NCBI GenBank assembly: GCA_965223695.1
Contig: CBDCXJ010000051.1
Span: forward strand, 186,001 to 250,000
Direction of reading: 5' to 3'
Source of the DNA: JAUVPB01 sp965223695
Lineage (GTDB): Bacteria > Actinomycetota > Thermoleophilia > Gaiellales > Gaiellaceae
Length of the DNA stretch: 64,000 nucleotides
Shown here: positions 44,208 through 51,801 of the stretch, piece after piece
Position numbering within the stretch: the stretch's first letter is position 1
How the letters are laid out: the number at the start of each line of letters is the position of its first letter
Made by a program: the position numbers and the translations under genes
Notes under the pieces: generated by a model
What the model was told of the DNA's origin: nothing
What the model saw: the letters and a program-made list of their open reading frames with translations, nothing else
Database searches by the model: none

Positions 44208-44462
44208 TCAGTCCCAGACCACGTCGAGCTCGACGGTCTCGCCTGGCCCGCTCCGGGCCGTCGCGCCGGCCGGCAGGTCAGGCCGGGCGCCCTCGACCGA
44301 TGCGCGGTCGAGCTCGAGCGCGGCACTGACCCGTGCGAGGTCGATGTGCGAGCCGAGGTAGGCCGGGAGCGGCCCGGTATTCGTCACGCTGACCACGGCA
44401 CGCCGCCGTACGACTGCCGCCGGCACGGGCCCCTCGCCAGGAACGATTTCCCCGGGTCTCAC
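44208..44462 (-). CDS. ureB: Urease beta subunit (UreB)
   Basis: An 84-residue protein, shorter than most UreB (about 100). GTG 44462 is chosen because VRPGEIVPGEGPVP matches the family start and the codon overlaps the ureA stop (GTGA). Family marks: VSVTNTGPLPAYLGSHIDLA near residue 31, corresponding to the conserved VGSHxHFxE strand (here HID for HYH), LELDRASVEGARPDLPAGAT and ETVELDVVWD. UreB is a small structural subunit of the UreABC trimer. Two bases separate it from ureC. Confidence 0.9.
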   Translation of the reverse strand: MRPGEIVPGEGPVPAAVVRRRAVVSVTNTGPLPAYLGSHIDLARVSAALELDRASVEGARPDLPAGATARSGPGETVELDVVWD

Positions 44463-44767
44463 GCGCTCACGAGCCGCTCGATCGGGACGAGCCGTGACCC
44501 GTCCCCGAACACGGCCTCGACCTGATGTGGAGTCTCGAGCAGCTCCGGGACTCCCTCGATCAGCTGCTCGCGCGTAAAAAAGCCGTGCACGCACGAGCGG
44601 GCGTCATCGAACGACGCCCCTCGCCGAGCCGCCTCGAGGATCTCGTCGCTCGCCAGCGCGATCGCCTCGGGATGCGACAGCTCGACGCCGTCGCCCAGGC
44701 GCTTGCGGGCCAGCTCGGCTGCAGTGAAGATCTGCAACCGCTCGACCTCGCGCGGCGAGAGCTGCAT
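44459..44767 (-). CDS. ureA: Urease gamma subunit (UreA)
   Basis: A 102-residue UreA of standard length: MQLSPREVERLQIFTAAELA, RKRLGDGVELSHPEAIALAS, HGFFTREQLIEGVPELLETP and QVEAVFGDGSRLVPIERLVS follow the family pattern throughout. It forms the trimer core with UreB and UreC. It begins two bases after the end of the cyclic amidohydrolase gene and overlaps ureB, so all four genes are surely co-translated. Confidence 0.93.
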   Translation of the reverse strand: MQLSPREVERLQIFTAAELARKRLGDGVELSHPEAIALASDEILEAARRGASFDDARSCVHGFFTREQLIEGVPELLETPHQVEAVFGDGSRLVPIERLVSA

Positions 44768-44769
44768 CG

Positions 44770-46125
44770 CTACGCCACCCGCCTACCGGGAAGGAACCGC
44801 CCGTCGCCCGGCGAGCCGCGCACCTCGCCCTCGGCGAAGACGACCTGGCCACGCAGCAGCGTGTAGACGGGCCATACATCGACCTCTCGCCCGTCGTATG
44901 GCGACCACTTCTCCTGCTCGTGGTACTCGAGCTCACGCGCGTCGAGCGTTCGCGTCGCCCGTGCGTCGACGACGACGATGTCGGCGTCCGTACCCGGCGC
45001 CAGCGAGCCCTTGGCCGGGTGCAAGTCGAACAGCTGTGCGGGCACGGTTGCGAGCAGCTCGACCGCACGCCCGAGCCCGAGCCCGCGGCGGCGCGTCTCG
45101 GTCGCGATCAGCGGCAGCATCGGCTCGAGCCCGTTGCCGGCGCCTGGGAGCTGCTCCCAGATGTTCGCCCCCTCGACCTTCGGAAGCGGAGCATGATCGG
45201 AGCCGACCGTGTGGATCTCGCCGGCGGCAACCTGCTCCCACAGGCGCTCGACCGAGGCACGGTCGCGGCTCGGCGGGTTCCACTTCATGCGCGCATCGCC
45301 TGCCATGTCCTCGCCCGTGAGACAGAGGTAGTGCGGACACGTCTCGACCCAGACGTCGGCGCCACGGGCACGGGCGGCCGTGACGGCGTCGACCGACTGG
45401 TGCGAGGAGAGGTGCGCCATCACCGTCTTGCAGCCGGTGACCTCGGCGAGCAGCGCGACACGCGCGACGGCCTCGAGCTCGCTGTACCAGGGCCGGGCCT
45501 CGTCCCATGCGGCAACGTCGTCGCGCCCCTCTGCCTGTAGGCGAGCGGTCTCGGCGTCGACGATCTCCGCGTTCTCGCAGTGAACGACCGCGACCGTCTC
45601 GAGCGCGGCAGCGTGGCGGAGCTGCGCAAGAATCCCGCCGCTTTCGGGGCCCGGGTACATCCCGGGCGGCGCGACGCCGCCCGTGAAGATCTTCAGCGCG
45701 CGGGCACCGGCGGCGACCATGCCGTCGAGCTCCTCTAGCGCTCCTTCCGGGTCGCCTGCAAACAGACTGAAGTCGACGTGGCAGGAGCCGCCGATCGCGT
45801 CGAGTTTCTCTCGGAACGCGGCCTCGGTCAGCACGGGCGGGTTGTCGAGCGGCATGTCGACGACCGTCGTGATCCCGCCCTTGGCGGCCGCGCGCGTCGC
45901 GCCCTCGTACGTCTCCCAGCCGTAGTTGCGAAAGACGTGGAAGTGCTCGTCGATCAGACCGGGCAGGATCGTCAGGCCGCTCACGTCGAGCGTTTCGCCT
46001 GCCGCAATCCGGTCGCTGGTCATGCTGGCGATAAGACCGTCGCTGATACCGATGTTCGCCTCGGTCAGCGTGCCGTCGGCGAGCAGCACGTCACCGCCTG
46101 TGAGTGCGAGCTCCATATCAGCCAT
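44770..46125 (-). CDS. Cyclic amidohydrolase, allantoinase / D-hydantoinase type
   Basis: A 451-residue dinuclear metallohydrolase. Ligands are visible: H61 and H63 (LIDEHFHVF), carboxylated K145 (ALKIFTGG), H182 (VVHCENAEI), H238 (VMAHLSSHQ) and D310 (VGSDHAPLPK). The end KWSPYDGREVDVWPVYTLLR is shared with allantoinases. The family opens cyclic ureides such as allantoin, hydantoins and dihydropyrimidines. Followed two bases later by ureABC, so a ring-opening step delivering urea or a ureido acid to urease is the natural reading (inference). Preceded by a D-2-hydroxyacid dehydrogenase gene. Confidence 0.92.
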   Translation of the reverse strand: MADMELALTGGDVLLADGTLTEANIGISDGLIASMTSDRIAAGETLDVSGLTILPGLIDEHFHVFRNYGWETYEGATRAAAKGGITTVVDMPLDNPPVLTEAAFREKLDAIGGSCHVDFSLFAGDPEGALEELDGMVAAGARALKIFTGGVAPPGMYPGPESGGILAQLRHAAALETVAVVHCENAEIVDAETARLQAEGRDDVAAWDEARPWYSELEAVARVALLAEVTGCKTVMAHLSSHQSVDAVTAARARGADVWVETCPHYLCLTGEDMAGDARMKWNPPSRDRASVERLWEQVAAGEIHTVGSDHAPLPKVEGANIWEQLPGAGNGLEPMLPLIATETRRRGLGLGRAVELLATVPAQLFDLHPAKGSLAPGTDADIVVVDARATRTLDARELEYHEQEKWSPYDGREVDVWPVYTLLRGQVVFAEGEVRGSPGDGRFLPGRRVA

Positions 46126-46139
46126 GTGTCACCGTCCGA

Positions 46140-47111
46140 TCACTGGGGGAGGGGAACGAGGTTGCGCGCCTCGCCACGGAGGAAGGCGAGCACATTCTCG
46201 GTGGTCTCGTCGAACTGGCGCGCGAGCGAGGCCTCGGTATGCCAGGCGATGTGCGGCGTGACCAGCAGGTTGGGCACGCCTGCAAGCTGCGCCAGCCGCT
46301 CGGCAGTGGGCGGCTCTCGATCGACCACGTCGAGCACCGCTCCGCCCAGCGCGCCCGAGCGCAGCCGCTCCTCGAGCGCCTCCTCGTCGACGAGCCCGCC
46401 GCGCGCCGCGTTGACGATCCAGGCGCTCGGGCGCATCAGGTCGAGCTCGGCTGCGCCGATCAGCCCATAAGTCTCCTCGTTGAGAGCGACGCAGACGGCG
46501 ACGACGTCAGATCGGCAGAGAAGCTCGCCGAGCGCGACCGCCTCGACGCCGTCGATGGCACGGCCGCTGCGCGTCCAGCTGAGCACGGACATCCCGAGCC
46601 CCTGGCCGACTTCGGCGACCCGTGTGCCGATCGAGCCGAGGCCGACGACACCTAGTGTCGAGCCCATCAGCTCGAAGCCGCGGAACGCCTGGTAGTCCCA
46701 GTTCCCGGCGCGTGTCGACTCGCGCGCCTCGAACAGACGTCGCTGGGCGGCGAAGAGCGCTCCGAAGACGTACTCGGCAATCGACGGCGAGGTTGCGCCC
46801 GGCACGATCGCGACCCGAGCGCCCACCCGCGCGGCAGCATCGACATCGATATGCGTGAAGCCGGTCGTGCGTGTCGCGATCAACTCGAGCCCCGGAAGCC
46901 GCTCGATCACGTAGCCATCGAGAGCGGTGTAGGAGTAGAGCGAGACGAGCACCCGCGCGCCCTTCGCTCGCCTGACCACGTCGGCGGGCCCGGGCGCGCC
47001 GCCGTAGACGCGAGCCGTGGGTGCGGCCTCGACGAGCCGGGCCAGGCGGGGCTCGTCGTCATCGCCGCAGTCGACGACCGCGACTGCCGGTGGTGTCTCT
47101 GAGGCGCTCAA
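46140..47111 (-). CDS. D-2-hydroxyacid dehydrogenase family oxidoreductase
   Basis: A 323-residue protein with the family layout: LIATRTTGFTHIDVDAAARV, ATSPSIAEYVFGALFAAQRR, nucleotide motif GVVGLGSIGTRVAEVGQGLG near residue 153, then the catalytic Arg in IVNAARGGLVDEEALE, Glu in DVVDREPP and His in LVTPHIAWHTEAS. NAD-linked reduction of a 2-oxo acid such as glyoxylate, or the reverse, is expected. Glyoxylate is the carbon product of allantoin breakdown, which would fit the two genes behind it (inference). First gene of the urease operon; 74 bp separate it from the divergent leuC-like gene. Confidence 0.92.
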   Translation of the reverse strand: MSASETPPAVAVVDCGDDDEPRLARLVEAAPTARVYGGAPGPADVVRRAKGARVLVSLYSYTALDGYVIERLPGLELIATRTTGFTHIDVDAAARVGARVAIVPGATSPSIAEYVFGALFAAQRRLFEARESTRAGNWDYQAFRGFELMGSTLGVVGLGSIGTRVAEVGQGLGMSVLSWTRSGRAIDGVEAVALGELLCRSDVVAVCVALNEETYGLIGAAELDLMRPSAWIVNAARGGLVDEEALEERLRSGALGGAVLDVVDREPPTAERLAQLAGVPNLLVTPHIAWHTEASLARQFDETTENVLAFLRGEARNLVPLPQ

Positions 47112-47185
47112 TACCTACTCGTTACGGGCTGTTCGGTGAAAAGACACAGTGGTACAGTGGCCTCGCGAGAGGAGGCACCGCTTCG

Positions 47186-48595
47186 ATGGGAAAGACGTTA
47201 TTCGACCGTGTATGGGAGCGCCACGTCGTCCGCGACGAACCGGGCGAGCCCGCGCTCATCTACATCGATCTCCACCTGCTGCACGAGGTCACGTCGCCGC
47301 AGGCCTTCGAGGGGCTCCGCCTCGCCGATCGCCCCCTGCGCCGGCCCGATCTCTCGATCGCGACGATGGACCACAACGTGCCCACGGACGGTGGGCCGAT
47401 CACCGACCCGCTCGCCAAGGCGCAGCTCGACGCACTCGAGGCCAACTGCCCCGTGTTCAACGTGCCGCTCTACGAGACAGGCTCTGGCCGCGAGGGCATC
47501 GTCCACGTCATCGGCCCCGAGCTCGGTCTTACGCGTCCCGGCATCACGATTGTTTGCGGCGATAGCCATACGTCGACCCACGGTGCCTTCGGCGCGCTCG
47601 CCTTCGGCATCGGCACCTCAGAGGTCGAACACGTGATGGCGACGCAGTGCCTGCAGCAGCGCAGGCCCAAGGCGATGCTGATGCGCTTCGACGGCGAGCT
47701 TCCACCCGGTGTCACCGCGAAGGACTGCATCATGGGCGCGATCGGCCAGATTGGTGTCGCCGGCGGTGTCGGACACGTGATCGAGTACGCCGGCGACGTG
47801 ATCGAAGGCTTCACGATGGAGCAGCGGATGACGGTCTGCAACATGTCGATCGAAGCCGGCGCCCGCGCGGGCATGGTCGCGCCCGACGACACGACCTTCG
47901 CCTACCTCGAGGGGCGCCCCGCCTCGCCCACCGGCGCCGAGTGGGAGGCAGCGCTCGACGAGTGGCGCGAGCTACGCACCGACAGTGACGCCGAGTTCGC
48001 GACGGAGGTCACGGTCAACGTCGAGGCGCTCGTGCCGCAGGTGACCTGGGGAACGAACCCCGGCATGGTCGCTCCCGTGACGTCGAACGTGCCCGACCCG
48101 AGCCAGATCGCTGACAAGGAGGAACGCGGCAGCGTCGAGCGCGCGATCGCGTACATGGGTCTGACGCCCGGCATGGCCCTCTCTGACATCGAGATCGACC
48201 GCGTCTTCATCGGCTCCTGCACCAACTCACGCATCGAAGACCTTCGCGCCGCCGCGAGCGTCGTCAAGGGACACACGGTCGCCAGCAGCGTCCGCGCCAT
48301 GGTCGTCCCGGGCTCCGTCGGCGTCAAGGAGCAGGCCGAGAGCGAGGGCCTCGACAAGCTGTTCACGGAAGCCGGATTCGAGTGGCGCGAGGCCGGCTGC
48401 TCAATGTGCCTTGGCATGAACCCCGACACGCTCGACCCCGGCGAGCGAAGCGCCTCGACGTCGAACCGCAACTTCGAGGGACGCCAGGGCCGCGGTGGCC
48501 GCACGCATCTCGTCAGCCCCGAGATGGCAGCCGCGGCCGCGGTCGCAGGGCACTTCGTCGACATTCGCGAGCTCAGCTACGAGCCGGTCGGGTAG
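47186..48595 (+). CDS. leuC: 3-isopropylmalate dehydratase large subunit-like (LeuC/aconitase family)
   Basis: A 469-residue protein; GAGAGGAGG at 47167-47175 precedes ATG 47186. Iron-sulfur ligands of the 4Fe-4S cluster are visible in IGSCTNSRIEDL near residue 346 and AGCSMCLGMNPD near 409. TMDHNVPT, GDSHTSTHGAFG and FEGRQGRGGRTHLVSPEMAA complete the family. The 'leuC' symbol reflects sequence type; there is no leuA or leuB nearby, so it could instead hydrate or dehydrate a catabolic dicarboxylate (for example of the dimethylmaleate or citramalate type). Co-transcribed with leuD. Confidence 0.9.
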   Translation: MGKTLFDRVWERHVVRDEPGEPALIYIDLHLLHEVTSPQAFEGLRLADRPLRRPDLSIATMDHNVPTDGGPITDPLAKAQLDALEANCPVFNVPLYETGSGREGIVHVIGPELGLTRPGITIVCGDSHTSTHGAFGALAFGIGTSEVEHVMATQCLQQRRPKAMLMRFDGELPPGVTAKDCIMGAIGQIGVAGGVGHVIEYAGDVIEGFTMEQRMTVCNMSIEAGARAGMVAPDDTTFAYLEGRPASPTGAEWEAALDEWRELRTDSDAEFATEVTVNVEALVPQVTWGTNPGMVAPVTSNVPDPSQIADKEERGSVERAIAYMGLTPGMALSDIEIDRVFIGSCTNSRIEDLRAAASVVKGHTVASSVRAMVVPGSVGVKEQAESEGLDKLFTEAGFEWREAGCSMCLGMNPDTLDPGERSASTSNRNFEGRQGRGGRTHLVSPEMAAAAAVAGHFVDIRELSYEPVG

Positions 48596-48603
48596 GAGGA
48601 AGC

Positions 48604-49224
48604 GTGGAACCGTTCAGCACAACCACCGGCCGCGTCGCCGTGATCGACCGCCCCGACATAGACACCGATCAGGTCATCCCCAAGCAGTTCCTCAAACGCA
48701 TCGAGCGAACGGGCTGGGGCGAGTTCCTCTTCTGGGACTGGCGCCTCGACCAGGACGGTAACCCGCGGCCCGACTTCGAGCTCAACAACCCCGCTTTCGC
48801 CGACGCGGAGATCCTCGTCGCCGGACGCAACTTCGGCTGCGGTTCCTCGCGCGAGCATGCGCCGTGGGCGCTCCAGGGCTATGGCTTCAAGGCGCTGATC
48901 GCACCCTCATTCGCCGACATCTTCCGCTCGAACTGCATGAAGGTCGGGCTCGTGCCGATCGAGCTTCCAGAAGACAGCGTGCGCACGCTCATGGACGCCG
49001 TCGACACGGAAAATGGCTCGGAGATGACGGTCGATCTCGACGCCCAGACGATCACCGACCCCGACGGCTCAACCGTCGACTTCGAGTTCGATCCTTTCCG
49101 CAGGCACTGCATCCTGAACGGACTCGACGACATCGCGCTCTCGCTGCAGCACGAGGCCGATATCACGGCCTACGAGGCCGCAAACCCGAATCGCATCGAC
49201 ACGCTGGCACTTACGCGAAGCTAG
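48604..49224 (+). CDS. leuD: 3-isopropylmalate dehydratase small subunit-like (LeuD)
   Basis: A 206-residue swivel-domain subunit from GTG 48604 with GGAGGA just upstream. Family marks: RPDIDTDQVIPKQFLKRIER, FLFWDWRLDQDG, VAGRNFGCGSSREHAPWAL near residue 74, SFADIFRSNCMKVGLVPIEL and FEFDPFRRHCILNGLDDIAL. It pairs with the large subunit eight bases upstream. Its stop codon shares the AGCTAG palindrome with the stop of the convergent membrane-protein gene. Confidence 0.92.
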   Translation: MEPFSTTTGRVAVIDRPDIDTDQVIPKQFLKRIERTGWGEFLFWDWRLDQDGNPRPDFELNNPAFADAEILVAGRNFGCGSSREHAPWALQGYGFKALIAPSFADIFRSNCMKVGLVPIELPEDSVRTLMDAVDTENGSEMTVDLDAQTITDPDGSTVDFEFDPFRRHCILNGLDDIALSLQHEADITAYEAANPNRIDTLALTRS

Positions 49225-49925
49225 GACAACGGGCCAGCCCGGCCGCTCAGCTCGGGCACCGAGCCCGGGTCCTTCGCGAGCCGAAGGTCGAAGTACATGA
49301 CCGTCCAGGCCAGAGCCACGAACGGCGCGCTGATCGCGTCTGCGATCACCGTCGCCACGTAGCTGTCCACGGGGCTCGGCAGCGGTTGCAAGAGCGAGAC
49401 GATCACGACCGAGAAGACGATGGCGAGCGCGATCGTGATGACGACGACCGCCACGACTCGCAGCAGGTCGCTCTTGACGAGCCTCCAGCTGCGACCGAGC
49501 GACTCGATGACGCCCCGCTCCTCGAGGACAACGGCTGGTGCCACCAACGACCAGGCCGCCAGCAGCACGAGACCCGGGATGATCAAGAGGAAGAGCCCGG
49601 CAACCACGCCGACGACGACGATGAGTCCGGCTCCCACGAGCGTCCAGAATCGTGGCGTTACGCGGCCGAGTATCTCCCGATACGTGAGTGTCGGCCGGTC
49701 TCGACGGGCATCGTCGACGGCGACCACTATCGCCCCTTGAAGCAAGTAGATGCCGACGACCTCGGCCGCGATCAGCACCACTAGCACACCGACCTCGCCG
49801 CTCTTGTCGACCGCGAACTGCAACAGCGCGAGCACGGCGAAGATAGACGCGGCCATCAGGAAAAAGCGAGGGAGGTAGTTCGTGTACAGCGTCCACGCGT
49901 CGCGGAGCACATCGACGATCGACAT
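49221..49925 (-). CDS. Polytopic membrane protein, function unknown
   Basis: A 234-residue protein with about six hydrophobic segments (FFLMAASIFAVLALL, VGVLVVLIAAEVVGIYLLQG, LIVVVGVVAGLFLLIIPGLV, VAVVVITIALAIVFSVVIV and others). The piece AWSLVAPAVVLEERGVIESL followed by GRSWRLVKSDLLRV is typical of the glycerophosphoryl-diester-phosphodiesterase membrane-domain / DUF975-like helical group. Such proteins have no assigned role in catabolism. It converges on leuD, overlapping it by four bases, and diverges from hyuB3. Confidence 0.8.
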   Translation of the reverse strand: MSIVDVLRDAWTLYTNYLPRFFLMAASIFAVLALLQFAVDKSGEVGVLVVLIAAEVVGIYLLQGAIVVAVDDARRDRPTLTYREILGRVTPRFWTLVGAGLIVVVGVVAGLFLLIIPGLVLLAAWSLVAPAVVLEERGVIESLGRSWRLVKSDLLRVVAVVVITIALAIVFSVVIVSLLQPLPSPVDSYVATVIADAISAPFVALAWTVMYFDLRLAKDPGSVPELSGRAGPLS

Positions 49926-50023
49926 CGGCTCGGCCCGCGGACCTGGCCGCTCGCCCTCGCGAAGCCGAGGAGTGTCTTGTGGCCGTCGGCCTCTATCTAT
50001 GGGGTCGTTCGCGACGGGAGGCG

Positions 50024-50029
50024 TAGACT
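50024..50029 (+). promoter_or_regulatory. Candidate -10 box (TAGACT) for hyuB3
   Basis: TAGACT matches TANNNT and ends 12 nt before the GTG at 50042, with no ribosome site between. The layout copies that of hyuA2 (TAGGAT ending 11 nt before ATG). A leaderless or very short leader transcript is possible. Confidence 0.3.
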
Positions 50030-50041
50030 AGCGCGACGCTC

Positions 50042-51799
50042 GTGAGCGGCTCCCAGACCGATATTGATGCGGTCACGCTCGCCGTCGTGTCGGGAGTGCT
50101 CTCCTCGACGGTCCACCAGATGACGCTGACGATGGAGCGCACCGCGCGCTCGCCCGTGTTCAAGCTCGTCCGAGACTTCTCGAATGCAGTCTTCGACTCA
50201 GGCGCTCGCATGGCAGTTCAGGGCGAGGATCTGCCGATCCACCTCGGCTAGCTCATGCACGCCACGAAGGCGGTCGCCGACTACTTCGCCGACGACGTCA
50301 AGGAGGGCGACGTCTTCTACCACAACGACCCGGAGACGGGCGGAAGCCACCTCCAGGACATGTGCATGTTCAAGCCGATCTTCGTCGACGGCGAGCTGGT
50401 TTTCTGGGCCTCGAACAAGGGGCACATGGACGACACGGGCGGCTCGGTGGCCGGCGGATACAACCCGCTCGCCGAGGACATGTACGCAGAGGGCCTCAGG
50501 ATGTCTCCGCTTCGCATACACGACGGCGGCGCGCCCCGGCGCGACGTGATCGACCTGATCGTCGGGAGCGTCCGAACCAGCGCGCAGCAACGCAACGACA
50601 TGGGGGCGCAACTCGCCGCCCTCTCGATTGCCGAGCGCAATCTGGTCGCGCTCGTGCGTCGATACGGGAAAGGCACCGTCGCCGCCGCGGTCGAGCGGAT
50701 CCTCGACATCGGCGAGCAGAACATGCGGGCGGCGATCGCGTCGATGCCCGACGGCGTGTACGAGGGGAGCTCACCGGTCGAGGACGATGGCCGCTCGGGC
50801 GAGCTCTTGATCGAATCTCGGGTCGAAGTCGACGGCGACAAGATGCGCGTGGCGATCTCGGGTCCAGCGCAGGTGAACAGCTACATCAACAGCTACTGGG
50901 CGAACACGCTCAGCTCGGTGTACTACGGCGTGCTCATGTACGCCGCGATTCCCGTGCCCTACAACGAAGGGCTCTACCGGCCAATCGAGGTCGACGTCGG
51001 TCCGCCGGGAACCCTGACGAACGCGAGCTATCCGGCTGCCTGCGGTGCCGCGACGACCACGGTCGGCGACAACATCGCCGACGCCGTGCGCGTCGCGCTC
51101 AGCCAGGCGGCACCCGAGCATACGGTCGCCGGCTGGTGTCACTGCGCCGGCACCAACCAGGTGGGCATCGACCCGCGTACGGGCGACTACTACACGTTCA
51201 ACATGATCCTCGGTACGGGCGGCGGCGGCGGCGCGACGTGGGGCCTCGACGGATGGCACTGCGTGAACACCGCTGCCGGAGCCGGTGGGATCCTCGCGGG
51301 CGACGTCGAGTTGCTCGAGCACGAGTTCCCGGTCCAGATTCACCGTTACGAGCTCCGCCCGGACTCGGCGGGGGCGGGGCGCTGGCGCGGCGGGCTCGGC
51401 CCCGACTTCGAGGTCGAGGTGCTCGACCACGATGCCGATCTCGTTCTCTGGGGCGAGGGGACGAAGTACCCCTCGGTGAGCTTGCTCGGCGCCGAGGCCA
51501 GCTCGGCCGAGGTCAAGCTCGCCCGCCGGTACCTGATCGCGAACGGCCAGGAGAGCGAGCTTCAGCCGCACGGCATCGTTCACATTGAGGCGGGGCAGCG
51601 TCTGCGCACGTGCCCGGCCGGCGGCGGTGGTGTCGGCGATCCGCTCGAGCGCGAGCTGGACGCGGTTCTGGCCGACGTCGGGAACGGGCTCGTCTCGGTC
51701 GACGCGGCGCGCGAGGAGTACGGCGTCGCCGTCGACCCGGAGTCGCTCGAGCTCGACGCAGAGCGAACAGCGGCGCTGCGCCAGACGGCGGCCGGCTAG
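50042..51799 (+). pseudogene. hyuB: HyuB3: hydantoinase B / oxoprolinase subunit interrupted by an in-frame TAG
   Basis: GTG 50042 opens a normal HyuB N-terminus (SGSQTDIDAVTLAVVSGVLS, then ERTARSPVFKLVRDFSNAVF and QGEDLPIHLG). Codon 70 (50249-50251) is TAG where the family has a small residue such as Ser. The same frame continues at once with LMHATKAVADYFADDVKEGD, YHNDPETGGSHLQDMCMFKP and ends normally after GGGGVGDPLERELD at 51799, 585 codons in all. One TCG-to-TAG change would explain it. An ATG three bases after the stop could restart translation and give a split protein. A sequencing error is equally possible. The order here is hyuB then hyuA, unlike the other three pairs. Confidence 0.88.
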
Positions 51800-51801
51800 C
51801 C

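Noticed and set aside
50249..50251. TAG as a recoded sense codon (for example pyrrolysine or suppressor use)
   Set aside because: Several genes here end with TAG, no pyl genes or special stem-loop are seen, and a TCG-to-TAG change or read error is simpler.
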